The notes under the pieces were generated by a model, which saw only the letters and a list, made by a program, of their open reading frames with translations, was not told the DNA's origin and ran no database searches. DNA of 64,000 bases from PZPK01 sp965230795 (GTDB lineage Bacteria > Pseudomonadota > Gammaproteobacteria > Pseudomonadales > Oleiphilaceae): positions 1,240,001 to 1,304,000 of the forward strand of contig OZ246020.1 of assembly GCA_965230795.1 (NCBI GenBank), read 5' to 3'. The translations under genes were made by a program, and so were the position numbers. Below, in pieces: positions 17,347-27,301 of the stretch. Position 1 is the first letter of the stretch; every line of letters starts with the position of its first letter.

Positions 17347-17375
17347 ACTGAAGAGCCGGTGTCAGGGCTCGCTGG

Positions 17376-19517
17376 TTAGCGGGTCTTTCGCGGTGGCAGA
17401 CCCGTATGCTGGGTATGAAATTGTCCTTTGCGCATTTTTGACGTGGCGCTGGATTTTTTTACCTTCGACTCATGATTCCTGGGTTGCGTGGGTGGAATCA
17501 GGTGTTTCTTGCCGTAGCCGATAAGATGTGCTTTGCCCATGGACTTCAAGGCCTCTCGCAGCATGGGCCAGTTGTCGGGATCATGGTAGCGCAGGAAGGC
17601 TTTGTGCAAACGGCGCTGACGAATGCCCTTGGGGATCGCCACTTTGTCACTCTTGTAGTCGATGCGCCGCAGGGGGTCGCGTTCGCTGTAGTACATGGCC
17701 GTAGCACTGGCCATGGGCGAGGGATAAAAGTTCTGTACCTGATCGGCCCTGAAGCCATTTTGTTTGAGCCAGATGGCCAGATTCATCATATCTTCATCGC
17801 GGGTGCCCGGATGTGCAGCAATGAAATAGGGAATCAGATATTGTTTCTTGCCGGCCTGTTCGGAAAACTTGTCGAACAACTCCTTGAAACGGTAATAGGT
17901 GTCCATGCCCGGTTTCATCATCTTGGACAAGGGCCCGCCTTCCGTGTGCTCTGGTGCAATTTTCAGGTAGCCACCCACATGGTGAGTCACCAGTTCCTTG
18001 ATGTATTCAGGGTCCTCGACCGCGAGGTCATAACGTAGTCCGGATGCCACGAAGATACGCTTGATGCCGGGCAGGGCGCGTGCGCGACGATACAACTGGG
18101 TGGTCGGCGAATGATCGGTCACCAGATTCTTGCAGATCCCGGGATACACACACGAGAGACGACGGCAATTGGCATGAATTTCCTCTGATCGGCAGTTCAG
18201 TTGGTACATATTGGCCGTGGGGCCACCCAGGTCTGAAATAATGCCGGTAAAGCCCGGTGTCTTATCCCGAATGGTTTCGATTTCGCGAATGATGGAATCT
18301 TCTGAACGGCTCTGTATCACCCGGCCTTCGTGTTCGGTAATGGAGCAGAATGAACAGCCGCCGAAACACCCCCGCATGATGTTGACTGAAAACCGGATCA
18401 TTTCGTAGGCCGGTATCTTGGCGTCGCCGTAGGACGGATGCGGAACCCGCTGATAGGCTTGCTCAAAAACGCTATCCAGTTCTTCGGTGCTTAAGGGAAT
18501 GGGCGGCGGATTGATCCAGACGTAACGATCACCGTGCTTTTGCGTCAGTACGTGGGCATTGGCTGGATTGGTTTCCAGGTGCAGAACACGAGACGCATGG
18601 GCATATAGTACCGGATCCTTGATGACCTTTTCGTAGGCAGGCAAGCGGATATAGCTTTTTTGCTGGCCTTTGGCCGGAATGAAGCGCAGCACCTGGGCGC
18701 TATTGGCGTCGGTATCGGCTTTCGACTCGGTTTTGCAGGGCGCGGCGTCATTCCCGGCGCCAGTTTCGGCATAGGGATTAGTCGGAGGATCTATCTGACC
18801 GGGACGGTCCAGAAAGGTGGAATCTTTTTCCTGCCAGTCTTCCGGCAGACTTTTGACCATGCAGGCAGTGCCGCGGATGTTGGTCATTGCCCTGGGATGC
18901 TCACCACGGGATACGCGAAATGCCACTTCGGTAATTGCGCGTTCCGCATTGCCGTATAGCAACAGGTCTGCCTTGGAATCCACCAGAACGGAGCGTCTGA
19001 CTTTATTGGACCAATAGTCATAGTGGGCGATTCGGCGCAAGCTTGCTTCGATTCCTCCAATGACAACCGGCACATCCTTGAAGGCTTCCCGACAGCGCTG
19101 GCTATAGACGGTGACGGCCCGGTCCGGCCTCTTGCCGCCAACATTGCCCGGAGTATAGGCGTCGTCATGTCTGATCTTCAGGTCGGCGGTGTAGCGATTG
19201 ATCATCGAGTCCATATTGCCTGCCGACACGGCGAAAAACAGATTGGGTTTGCCAAGTTTCTGGAAGTCAGTCTTGGAGGTCCAGTCTGGTTGGGCAATAA
19301 TGCCAACACGATAGCCTTGAGATTCCAGCAGTCGACCAATCACCGCCATACCGAAACTGGGATGATCCACATAGGCATCACCGCAGACAACGATAACGTC
19401 GCAACTGTCCCATCCCAACGCATCCATTTCGTCACGCGACATGGGAAGAAACGGCGCGGTACCATAGCATTCGGCCCAGTACTTGGGATAAGAAAATAGG
19501 GGAGTGTCGACTTGCAT
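17376..19517 (-). CDS. YgiQ family radical SAM protein
   Basis: About 713 residues. The [4Fe-4S]/SAM motif is CFGGCSFC, in the sequence NIMRGCFGGCSFCSITEHEGR. The N-terminal part matches the YgiQ B12-like region (WDSCDVIVVCGDAYVDHPSFG, VVIGGIEASLRRIAHYDYWS). The C-terminal DUF3362 region carries DRDP-like and basic tail sequences. The biochemical role is unknown. The frame is open upstream to 19811, but family members begin close to the ATG at 19517. It diverges from the MocA-like gene. Confidence 0.94.
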   Translation of the reverse strand: MQVDTPLFSYPKYWAECYGTAPFLPMSRDEMDALGWDSCDVIVVCGDAYVDHPSFGMAVIGRLLESQGYRVGIIAQPDWTSKTDFQKLGKPNLFFAVSAGNMDSMINRYTADLKIRHDDAYTPGNVGGKRPDRAVTVYSQRCREAFKDVPVVIGGIEASLRRIAHYDYWSNKVRRSVLVDSKADLLLYGNAERAITEVAFRVSRGEHPRAMTNIRGTACMVKSLPEDWQEKDSTFLDRPGQIDPPTNPYAETGAGNDAAPCKTESKADTDANSAQVLRFIPAKGQQKSYIRLPAYEKVIKDPVLYAHASRVLHLETNPANAHVLTQKHGDRYVWINPPPIPLSTEELDSVFEQAYQRVPHPSYGDAKIPAYEMIRFSVNIMRGCFGGCSFCSITEHEGRVIQSRSEDSIIREIETIRDKTPGFTGIISDLGGPTANMYQLNCRSEEIHANCRRLSCVYPGICKNLVTDHSPTTQLYRRARALPGIKRIFVASGLRYDLAVEDPEYIKELVTHHVGGYLKIAPEHTEGGPLSKMMKPGMDTYYRFKELFDKFSEQAGKKQYLIPYFIAAHPGTRDEDMMNLAIWLKQNGFRADQVQNFYPSPMASATAMYYSERDPLRRIDYKSDKVAIPKGIRQRRLHKAFLRYHDPDNWPMLREALKSMGKAHLIGYGKKHLIPPTQPRNHESKVKKSSATSKMRKGQFHTQHTGLPPRKTR

Positions 19518-19634
19518 GAGAATCCAGGGGGTAAAAATACCCGAGCATTTTACACGGTCTTTGCCCGTCGACATAGTCTCATCATGTATCTGTTCGTTGC
19601 ATGCCTGCGACGCGTGACCGAATAGGCTGGTTAT

Positions 19635-20240
19635 ATGAATATCACTATTTTGGTTATGGCTTCTGGCGAAGGTCGTCGATTCGGTGAAATCAAGCAACTG
19701 GCCATGATCCAGGGTAAGCCGATGCTGCAAAGGGTCTATGATAATGCCGCAAGGACTGGCTATCCGATAAAGGTTGCCCTCGGAGCACATTACCAGAGCA
19801 TACTTTCGCACCCCCTGATATCCATCCCCGCGTCTGCCGTCGTTTCCGTTCAGGATTGGCGATCCGGACTGGGCAGCAGCATCAGTGAATCCGTCACCGC
19901 TCTGGTGCGTGAGATACCGGAATTGCAGGGGCTATTACTGTTGCTTGGAGATCAGCCATTAGTCGGCCTTGGCGAACTGGAGCTTCTGTTGGCAGCGATT
20001 CATCGAGAAAGTGATGCAGTTATCGCCTCTCGGTATCCGGATGGCGCAGGTGTTCCGGCTTACTTCCCGGCGCGAACCTTTAGCGAACTGCAGGATCTCA
20101 AGGGAGATCAAGGAGCAAGAAAGGTCCTGTCAAACCTATCGCACACGGTTGTGGATCTGGGTGATGTATTGATGGATATCGATACGCCCGAGCAGTGGCT
20201 GCGCCTGAATGAGCTTATCAGGGAAAAGAAAGATGTATGA
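19635..20240 (+). CDS. MocA-like nucleotidyltransferase
   Basis: 201 residues, MobA-like NTP transferase fold. The N-terminal nucleotide loop reads MASGEGRRFGEIKQL, where the usual LAAGxSxRxGxxK has Ser at the second position. LLLLGDQPLV is the metal-binding GDxP motif, and GVPAYFP and LKGDQGARK follow. Relatives transfer CMP or GMP to molybdopterin (MocA/MobA). No xdhC or molybdenum gene is adjacent, so the role is tentative. Confidence 0.8.
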   Translation: MNITILVMASGEGRRFGEIKQLAMIQGKPMLQRVYDNAARTGYPIKVALGAHYQSILSHPLISIPASAVVSVQDWRSGLGSSISESVTALVREIPELQGLLLLLGDQPLVGLGELELLLAAIHRESDAVIASRYPDGAGVPAYFPARTFSELQDLKGDQGARKVLSNLSHTVVDLGDVLMDIDTPEQWLRLNELIREKKDV

Positions 20241-20255
20241 AACGCAGTGCGAAAG

Positions 20256-20287
20256 ATGCAGATCCGGCTCTTTGGCCGGATCTGCAT
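20256..20287. terminator. bidirectional stem-loop between convergent genes
   Basis: 13-bp perfect stem, ATGCAGATCCGGC (20256-20268) and GCCGGATCTGCAT (20275-20287), loop TCTTTG. It separates the convergent MocA-like and response-regulator genes. No long T-tract on either side. Confidence 0.7.
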
Positions 20288-20294
20288 TAGAGCA

Positions 20295-21416
20295 TTAGAG
20301 CAGGCCGCCCAACAGGGCAATTCCGATAGCGAATACGCCGATACTGGTCGCCAGAGCAATGCCGTAGAATTTGTTGGTTTCGCGGCTGTGTTTGCGGATG
20401 TACATGTCAATGGTTTGCTCGGCGATATCTTCCGCAGTTTCGCGCGAAATATCGTGGGCTTGCTGGATAGCTTCTGCCTGCAGTTTCTGCCAGAACTCAG
20501 TGTCGATGGATTGGACTGAGGCCAGATGATCCTTCAGCTCTTCAATCTGATCCGCACCAATGCCAGCTTCTTTCTGTGAGCCGAGTATGTCGTTACGAAA
20601 CTCCTTTAGCTGGTTACTGATAAACAGGCTGACTTCTGCGGCGACCTCTTCCTTAATGGATTCCGTTTTCTGGTTGATCGACTCAACATAGCCATCCATG
20701 ATGGATTTGAGGTGCTCCTGCTGCTCTGTTTTCGAATCACTGAGTATTCGCTTGACGTGGTCATACTGTTCATCGAACAGGCTGGAAAGCAGCTCATGAA
20801 GGCGGTTATTGACCTGTGTTTTCACCGCTGAACGCGCTACTTGCTCAATGGTTTCAGTGGGCAGCGGCGCTGATGATGCAGCTGGCGCAGGAGCGGCAGG
20901 GGCTGCTGCTTCGGGTACAGGTGCCGGTGCCGGTTCCTGCAGCTCCTCAGGCAGAGGTGTTTTCTGCATTTCACCCAGGTCCTGTTTCTCCGCGTCGCTC
21001 AATTCGATCGAGATTGCCGGTTGCGGAAGGATGCCGTTTTCAATGTCCTGATTCAGTTGGGTAATAAGGTCGTTGACCTGATGCGATTCAGCAGGCTTGG
21101 TCAGCACGTTGTAGATACCGAAGTTGAGCGCTTCTTCCGTAAACTCTTCCGATTTTTTGGATGTACACATGATGATCGGAATGTCACTGGTAGCTGGATC
21201 CATTTTGATTGACTTGCTTGCTTCGACGCCATTCATGCCTGGCATCAAATGGTCCATAAAAATGACGTCCGGACGCTCACTGTTTTTCAACAGATCAAGC
21301 GCTTCTTCGGCCGAGCCTGCCATGTCGACTTTAAGGCTGATCTTCTCCAGAAGTTTGCTAAGCGCAAACCGGGCGACTTTGGAGTCATCAACCAGTAAAG
21401 CACGTTGTATTGTCAT
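20295..21416 (-). CDS. response regulator with C-terminal membrane anchor
   Basis: 373 residues. The N-terminal receiver domain has the acidic pair Asp10-Asp11, phosphoacceptor Asp55 (IFMDHLMPG), Thr85 and Lys107. An Ala/Pro linker (about 155-190) follows, then a long charged helical region with repeated Glu/Lys/Gln (about 190-345) that looks like a coiled coil. It ends in one transmembrane helix (YGIALATSIGVFAIGIALLGG). It carries no DNA-binding or enzymatic output domain. No kinase is next to it. Confidence 0.85.
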   Translation of the reverse strand: MTIQRALLVDDSKVARFALSKLLEKISLKVDMAGSAEEALDLLKNSERPDVIFMDHLMPGMNGVEASKSIKMDPATSDIPIIMCTSKKSEEFTEEALNFGIYNVLTKPAESHQVNDLITQLNQDIENGILPQPAISIELSDAEKQDLGEMQKTPLPEELQEPAPAPVPEAAAPAAPAPAASSAPLPTETIEQVARSAVKTQVNNRLHELLSSLFDEQYDHVKRILSDSKTEQQEHLKSIMDGYVESINQKTESIKEEVAAEVSLFISNQLKEFRNDILGSQKEAGIGADQIEELKDHLASVQSIDTEFWQKLQAEAIQQAHDISRETAEDIAEQTIDMYIRKHSRETNKFYGIALATSIGVFAIGIALLGGLL

Positions 21417-21604
21417 TACTTACCTCTTCGTTCTGAGTGCTTCGTTCTAAGTGCTCGGCTTTGTTACAAAAACAGCTATTAGATGGGGCTTTTTTCGCCC
21501 TTCAAATTCAGTATAAACAACATTCGATACAATGCTATCTGTATCGATCGGGAAAATGGGAAGTAGTTCAACGCCTTCAAATTTAGCAGAGGAATAGGGC
21601 TGCT

Positions 21605-22981
21605 TTACCAGCCCTCAAGCGGTGGACACTCTGTGGCACGATAGCTTTTGAGTCGGTAGCAGACACCGGGTTCACTGGATCGCGCCGTGAAGACTTCTCC
21701 TTCAGCGGTGGTCAAGGTGGCTTTGCCGAAAGGCTTGCCATCTTTAAAGGTACCGGTAATTTTGCTGCCGTTGGGGTTCAGGATTTCCCCTTTGCCGTGA
21801 TACAGGCCTTCGATAAACTGGCCGACGTATTTTTTGCCATTTGGATAGGTCTCGGTTCCTTTGCCGTGGAACATGCCGTTGGAGAAAGAACCTTCGTAGT
21901 GTCCGCCGTTTGGATAGGTCAGGGAGCCGCTACCGTGGAACAGATTGTCGGTGAAGCCTCCCACATAGAGCAGGCCGTCTCTGGTTGTTAAAGAACCCTG
22001 GCCATTGAGTGAGCCATCAATCCAGAAACCGGTGTAAATATCTCCGGTTGCTTTCGTTAATGTGCCTTCGCCATTAAAGGTATTGTCTTCCATTTCCCCT
22101 ATATAGGTGTCACCCTCTGGGCTGGTGAAGGTGCCGCGACCTTTCATCTTGCCTTCGAACCATTCGCCCTGATATTTCGTTCCATCCGCATAGCGAATCG
22201 TACCGATACCATGGAACTTGCCGTTGACGAATGAGCCATTGTATTCGAGCACACCTTCCTTGAAGTAACTACCTTCACCGGTTTTGATGTCGTTTTTCCA
22301 GGTACCGTTGACGTATTCCACTTTGGTGTAATGTTCCAGGCGCGCCACCAGGGTTTTGCTCATGCCGCGGCGCACATCGACCTGCGTGGTCCAGCTTTCA
22401 TATCCGCTTTTTGCAACTTCTACCCGGTAGCTTCCCGGTGTCAGCTCAAGCTCCAGTTTGGTTGGGCCGTAGGGTTTACCGTTAACCAGGACAGTGTCGT
22501 CACGGACGTTGGAGCGCACGACCAGCTTGCCCGTTTTGACGGGTTCAGTTTTTTTCTCTTCGATATGCTGGTAAGCGATCACCATAGGACGCTCAGGGCC
22601 ATCTTGCTGCATGGCGAGGCTTTCAATGGCTTTGGCCGTCTCCTGGTCTTTGTGCGGAGGTTGGATCTCGTCAGCGAAAACGGCTTCATCTGCGAAGATC
22701 GCTTCCTCCGCTTCTTCGCGGCTCAGCAGAACCTGTTCGGTTTTAGGCTGCTTATCCACTTCCGGCTGGTTTGCATCGCTGGACGAAATCTGAGGTCCTG
22801 CGTCGTCCGGTTGCTTCTGCTCATCTGTCTCGGAGGATTGAGCTTCTGTTGTGCTGACCCAAGGCTCGGGTATTTCTGAACCGGCCGGCAACTCATTTTT
22901 GCCAACGGATACGAAACCGGCAGTCACCAGCAGCATTAACATCAGAGCATTGATGAAGAGCAGGGGCCTCAAATCGACCAT
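21605..22981 (-). CDS. PEGA plus MORN-repeat membrane protein
   Basis: 458 residues. A single N-terminal transmembrane segment (LLFINALMLMLLVTAGFV) precedes an acidic Gln/Glu/Asp linker. A PEGA domain (about 150-215, with VNGKPYGPTKLELELTPGSYRV) follows, then about nine MORN repeats of 21-23 residues (for example YEGSFSNGMFHGKGTETYPNG split over one unit). A short cysteine-containing tail closes the protein. MORN repeats bind lipids or proteins; PEGA is common in bacterial surface proteins. Likely exposed on the periplasmic side, function unknown. Confidence 0.85.
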   Translation of the reverse strand: MVDLRPLLFINALMLMLLVTAGFVSVGKNELPAGSEIPEPWVSTTEAQSSETDEQKQPDDAGPQISSSDANQPEVDKQPKTEQVLLSREEAEEAIFADEAVFADEIQPPHKDQETAKAIESLAMQQDGPERPMVIAYQHIEEKKTEPVKTGKLVVRSNVRDDTVLVNGKPYGPTKLELELTPGSYRVEVAKSGYESWTTQVDVRRGMSKTLVARLEHYTKVEYVNGTWKNDIKTGEGSYFKEGVLEYNGSFVNGKFHGIGTIRYADGTKYQGEWFEGKMKGRGTFTSPEGDTYIGEMEDNTFNGEGTLTKATGDIYTGFWIDGSLNGQGSLTTRDGLLYVGGFTDNLFHGSGSLTYPNGGHYEGSFSNGMFHGKGTETYPNGKKYVGQFIEGLYHGKGEILNPNGSKITGTFKDGKPFGKATLTTAEGEVFTARSSEPGVCYRLKSYRATECPPLEGW

Positions 22982-23320
22982 GTACTAAATTCCTCTCCAG
23001 GGGGTACGCGGGACAACGTGCATACATCAGTTTGGATGCGACAGGTGAAAAGCATTGAAGCTATCCGGTTAATTTTAGTCATGTTTCCGGATATTTGCTG
23101 CTCCAATCGATTGATTTGTCACGTGGTTCACAGTTTGCGCCGAAACGGACATGATTAACATGTTCCCGGAATAGAGTTTCCTGTGAATGAGTGAGGGCAC
23201 ATATCTTGCGCAGTTTGACCGGAACTTGGTAGTGTATGGGGCTATTTACGCCTAAGGGTTGGGTAATACAATAGCATTGCTCAATAGGCTCCAAGTCAAA
23301 TCACAGGTAGTTGCCAATCT
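22982..23320. other. non-coding divergent gap, 339 bases
   Basis: Region between the divergent PEGA/MORN and M16 protease genes. I see no convincing -35/-10 pair, terminator or small gene. It should contain both promoters. Confidence 0.5.
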
Positions 23321-26245
23321 ATGTCCGTATCTGAAATCAGTAAGCATCCTGAGTTTTCCTTGATTCGATCCCAGGCGATTGAGGCCTTACACGTCGAAAT
23401 CCAGGAATATTTGCATCGAGGGACTGGCGCCCGCCATCTGCATTTTGCTACGGAGAATTCTGAAAACGTCTTTCTGGTGGGTTTAAAAACAGTGCCCACA
23501 GACAGCACTGGCGTGGCACATATTCTGGAACATACGGCTCTTTGCGGCAGTAAAAAGTATCCGGTTCGCGATCCTTTTTTTATGATGATCAGGCGATCAT
23601 TGAATACGTTTATGAACGCCTTTACCAGCAGCGACTGGACTGCCTATCCATTCGCAAGTAAAAACAAAAAAGACTTTAACAACCTGCTGGAAGTCTACCT
23701 GGATGCGGTGTTCTTCGCGCGTCTGGATGAAATGGATTTTCTTCAGGAAGGGCACCGGCTGGAGTTTGAGGAACCGGAAAATCCGGCTTCGGCCTTGACC
23801 TATAAAGGTGTCGTATATAACGAGATGAAGGGGGCCATGAGCTCGCCTGTCAGTCAGTTATGGCAGACGCTTACGCGTCATCTTTACCCTACCAGCACCT
23901 ATCACCATAACAGTGGCGGTGAGCCGGAACATATTACTGATTTGAGCTATCAGCAGCTCAAGGATTTTTACCGCAAGCACTATCATCCCAGTAACGCGGT
24001 GTTCTTTACTTTCGGTGATATCCCCGCGAAAGATCACCATGAACGTTTTCAGAACTTCGCTTTGAAGCACTTTAAGGAAGAGGATCATGGCATAGGTGTC
24101 AACGACGAGAAACGTTACTGTGCACCGATTCGCGTTCAGGAAAACTACCCGATTGAAGAGGGTGAGTCTACCGAGCACAAAACGCACCTGGTCATGGCGT
24201 GGCTGTTAGGGCATAGCTTTGATTTGGAGCAGAATCTGGAAGCGCATTTATTGGCGAATGTTCTGTTTGAGAACAGTGCAGCCCCGTTGCAGCGGGCTTT
24301 GGAAGTTTCCAAGCTTGGTCACGCGCCGTCGCCGCTATGTGGACTGGAAGATTCGAATCGCGAAATGGCCTTTGCCTGTGGCCTTGAAGGAAGTGATCCA
24401 GGTAATGAAGAAGCATTTGAGGCGGAGATGCTGAAGGTGCTGGAAGACGTTGCTGAGAAAGGCATTGAGAAAGAACGTCTGGATGCTGTTCTGCATCAGC
24501 TTGAGCTGAGTCAGAGAGAAATCTCCGGGGACAGTTTTCCTTATGGACTGCAATTGATTGTCAGTGCGCTGTCGCCCGCTTTGCATGGCGGTGATCCTGT
24601 CGCTTTGCTGGATTTGGAGCCGGTGCTGGAAAAGTTGCGTGAACGCGTTAAAGATCCAGAGTATTTCAAATCCCTGGTACGAAAGCTTCTATTGGATAAC
24701 CCTCATCGCGTCACTGTGACCATGAAACCTGACCTTCGCTTCAACGAAGTGAGAGCGGAAATGGTTAGGGCTGAGCTGGACAAGAAAAAAGCGGCCTTGT
24801 CAGATGCGGACGCAATGGCAATTGTCGAGCGCAGCAAGGCCCTCAAAGAACGCCAGATGGCTAAAGATGACGAGTCCATTCTGCCCAAGGTTGGTATTGA
24901 GGATGTACCTTTGCATCTGGTCTCACCGGAAGGGAAGGTCTTTGAAAACAATGAACAGATAAGCTGTTACGTGCAGGGCACCAATGGTCTGGTTTATGAA
25001 CAAGTGGTCATTGATTTACCCGAACTGACTGCCCGTCAGCGCGCCTTGTTGCCGGTTTACACGAATGTCGTGTGCGAATTGGGTGTAGGTGACAAAGATT
25101 ATCTGGATATACAGAATCAACAATCTGCCCATACAGGGGGTATCTCAGCCTACACCACAGTAAAAGGTGGGGTTGATGATGAACAACAGGTTAAGGGAGT
25201 GCTGGTGTTCTCCGGCAAAGCGCTAGCAAGAAATCATGAAAAACTGGCGGATTTGATGGCGACAACAATTGCCCAGGTGCGCTTCGATGAACTTGAAAGG
25301 ATCAAGGAGCTGGTTGCGCAAATGCGGGCGCGACGTGAGCAAGCGGTCACCAGCAATGGTCATGGTTTGGCAATGGGTATTGCGTCCAGTCATATGAGTC
25401 CGGCCGCCCGTCTGAGCTACGAGCTGGGAGGCATGGCTGGTATCAAGGCAATGAAGGCCCTGGACGATGGATTGGAAGATACGGCCAGGCTTAAGGCGTT
25501 GGCGGAAGAGCTGGCACAGCTTCATGCCTTGATTTCGAGCAGTAGCCGTCAGTTTCTGATTGTTGCAGAGAGTGATGTGGTTGAGTCAGCTGCCAGATAC
25601 CTGTCCGAGATGCATGGAAGTTTTTCTGCGATGACCAACAGTCGCTTTTCTCTGGAGTCTGTTCGAGACCAGGTGAAGGAAGCCTGGTTGACCTCTACTC
25701 AGGTTAATTTCTGTGCCAAAGCTTATCCCTCGGTTCCGGTAGGACACCCTGATGCACCGGCTCTCACCGTACTGGGTGGTTTTTTGCGTAATGGATTTTT
25801 GCATCGAGCTATTCGGGAACAGGGTGGCGCCTATGGTGGTGGAGCCAATCAGGATTCCATGACGGCAGCATTCCGGTTTTTCTCGTATCGCGATCCGCGA
25901 CTGACAGAAACGCTTGATGATTTTGATGCGGCTCTGGAATGGTTGGTTCAGGAAGAACACGATGCTGAAGAACTGGAGCAGGCGATTCTCGGTGTGGTAT
26001 CGCAAATAGACAAGCCTCGCTCTCCTGCTGGTGAAGCCAAGGGTGACTATCACAGCACTCTATTTGGTCGCAGCAAAGAGCAGCGCGAACAGTTCAGGGC
26101 TCAAGTGCTGAAAGTCACGCTGGATGACCTGATCCGAGTGAGTAAACAGTATTTGCGTCCTGAGCAGGCCAGCATTGGTGTCATTTCAAGTTCCAGTAAC
26201 CGGGCCAAGCTGGAATCTCTGGGTCTGGTGATTCAGGAGCTTTAA
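23321..26245 (+). CDS. M16C family zinc metalloprotease (PreP-like)
   Basis: 974 residues, the usual length for presequence-protease relatives. The inverted zinc motif HILEH is in VAHILEHTALCGSKKYPVR, with the downstream Glu in VVYNEMKGAMSSP. SLNTFMNAFTSSDWTAYPF is typical of M16C. The C-terminal half is the inactive-like second M16 half (VPVGHPDAPALTVLGG, REQGGAYGGGANQD). It degrades peptides inside a closed chamber. No signal peptide, so probably cytoplasmic. The ATG at 23321 fits the family N-terminus. Confidence 0.93.
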   Translation: MSVSEISKHPEFSLIRSQAIEALHVEIQEYLHRGTGARHLHFATENSENVFLVGLKTVPTDSTGVAHILEHTALCGSKKYPVRDPFFMMIRRSLNTFMNAFTSSDWTAYPFASKNKKDFNNLLEVYLDAVFFARLDEMDFLQEGHRLEFEEPENPASALTYKGVVYNEMKGAMSSPVSQLWQTLTRHLYPTSTYHHNSGGEPEHITDLSYQQLKDFYRKHYHPSNAVFFTFGDIPAKDHHERFQNFALKHFKEEDHGIGVNDEKRYCAPIRVQENYPIEEGESTEHKTHLVMAWLLGHSFDLEQNLEAHLLANVLFENSAAPLQRALEVSKLGHAPSPLCGLEDSNREMAFACGLEGSDPGNEEAFEAEMLKVLEDVAEKGIEKERLDAVLHQLELSQREISGDSFPYGLQLIVSALSPALHGGDPVALLDLEPVLEKLRERVKDPEYFKSLVRKLLLDNPHRVTVTMKPDLRFNEVRAEMVRAELDKKKAALSDADAMAIVERSKALKERQMAKDDESILPKVGIEDVPLHLVSPEGKVFENNEQISCYVQGTNGLVYEQVVIDLPELTARQRALLPVYTNVVCELGVGDKDYLDIQNQQSAHTGGISAYTTVKGGVDDEQQVKGVLVFSGKALARNHEKLADLMATTIAQVRFDELERIKELVAQMRARREQAVTSNGHGLAMGIASSHMSPAARLSYELGGMAGIKAMKALDDGLEDTARLKALAEELAQLHALISSSSRQFLIVAESDVVESAARYLSEMHGSFSAMTNSRFSLESVRDQVKEAWLTSTQVNFCAKAYPSVPVGHPDAPALTVLGGFLRNGFLHRAIREQGGAYGGGANQDSMTAAFRFFSYRDPRLTETLDDFDAALEWLVQEEHDAEELEQAILGVVSQIDKPRSPAGEAKGDYHSTLFGRSKEQREQFRAQVLKVTLDDLIRVSKQYLRPEQASIGVISSSSNRAKLESLGLVIQEL

Positions 26246-26257
26246 GCAATACTGCGT

Positions 26258-26297
26258 TGCAGCGGCTTGTGTCCAAATGACTAACAGCGCCGCTGCA
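26258..26297. terminator. 9-bp inverted repeat between convergent preP-like and ppsR genes
   Basis: TGCAGCGGC (26258-26266) and GCCGCTGCA (26289-26297). The right arm overlaps the last codons of ppsR. No T-tract, so a terminator role is uncertain. Confidence 0.4.
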
Positions 26298-27099
26298 GAT
26301 CTGCTTTCACCATAATACGGGTTGCGATTTCTTCTACGGAATAATGTGTCGTGTTCATGAAAGGGATTCGCTCACGCCGATACATCAGTTCCGCCTCTTC
26401 GACTTCATGATTGCATTGTTGCACCGACGCGTAACGTGAGTTAGGGCGGCGTTCATTGCGAATCAATACCAGTCGATCAGGTTCAATGGTGAGTCCAAAC
26501 AGTTTTTCCCGGTAATTGCGAATGCAGGCTGGAAGCTTCTGATCTTCAAGGTCATCGTCGGTAATGGGGTAGTTAGCCGCCTTGATGCCGTATTGCATTG
26601 CCAGGTACAAGCAGGTGGGCGTTTTGCCGCTTCGAGACACGCCGATCAGAATCACGTCTGCCTGATCGTAGTATTTAATTCGTGCCCCGTCATCATTGTC
26701 GAGAGCGTAATTGATTGCATCAATGCGTTGATCATAACGACTGTATTCAGTGATTCGCGAACGTCCGACCCGGTATGAGGATCGAGTACCAAGTTCCTGC
26801 TCCAGCGGGCTGAGAAAAGCCGCAAAAATATCAATCATGAAGCAGTTGCTGGTCGCAATAATGCTACGGATATGATCATCGACGATGGTGTCAAAAATAA
26901 TTGCTTTTGAACCGTCGATGCGGGCAGCGGTATTGATCTTGTCTACGGTTTCCCGTGCTTTTTCCTCGGAATCCACATAAGGCAACGTGACCTTGTCGAA
27001 TTCGTAACCTTCAAAGCGGGCCAGGAGGCTGACACCAAGTGCTTCAGAGGTAATACCGGTACCGTCTGAGATAAAGAATGCAGTGCGTTTCGCTGTCAT
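26281..27099 (-). CDS. ppsR: PEP synthase regulatory kinase/pyrophosphorylase
   Basis: 272 residues, DUF299 family. The P-loop-like motif GVSRSGKT is present, as is the ISDGTGITSEALG N-terminus. It switches PEP synthase off by ADP-dependent phosphorylation of a threonine and on by phosphate-dependent removal. It is divergent from ppsA, the target, with about 200 bases of shared promoter region. Confidence 0.96.
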   Translation of the reverse strand: MTAKRTAFFISDGTGITSEALGVSLLARFEGYEFDKVTLPYVDSEEKARETVDKINTAARIDGSKAIIFDTIVDDHIRSIIATSNCFMIDIFAAFLSPLEQELGTRSSYRVGRSRITEYSRYDQRIDAINYALDNDDGARIKYYDQADVILIGVSRSGKTPTCLYLAMQYGIKAANYPITDDDLEDQKLPACIRNYREKLFGLTIEPDRLVLIRNERRPNSRYASVQQCNHEVEEAELMYRRERIPFMNTTHYSVEEIATRIMVKADLQRRC

Positions 27100-27301
27100 G
27101 ATTCGGTAGTGTCATTCGTCGTCAGACAAATGGGGCGTGATGGATTTAATGGGGCAATGCGTTAGTGACTGGAGATAAGAAATCCCGGACGAGAACGCAT
27201 CTACTTATCAACTAAGCTAGCATAAAGTGTTATTATCCGCACTTCTTTTGAAAGGGGGCGTTTCATCGCCTCGTGCGAACAGCTAGGTGGGGAGAAAAAT
27301 C

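Noticed and set aside
17329..17359. Terminator after the YgiQ gene
   Set aside because: The CCGGCTC/GAGCCGG stem has a 17-base loop and no T-tract, and overlaps the sulP promoter.
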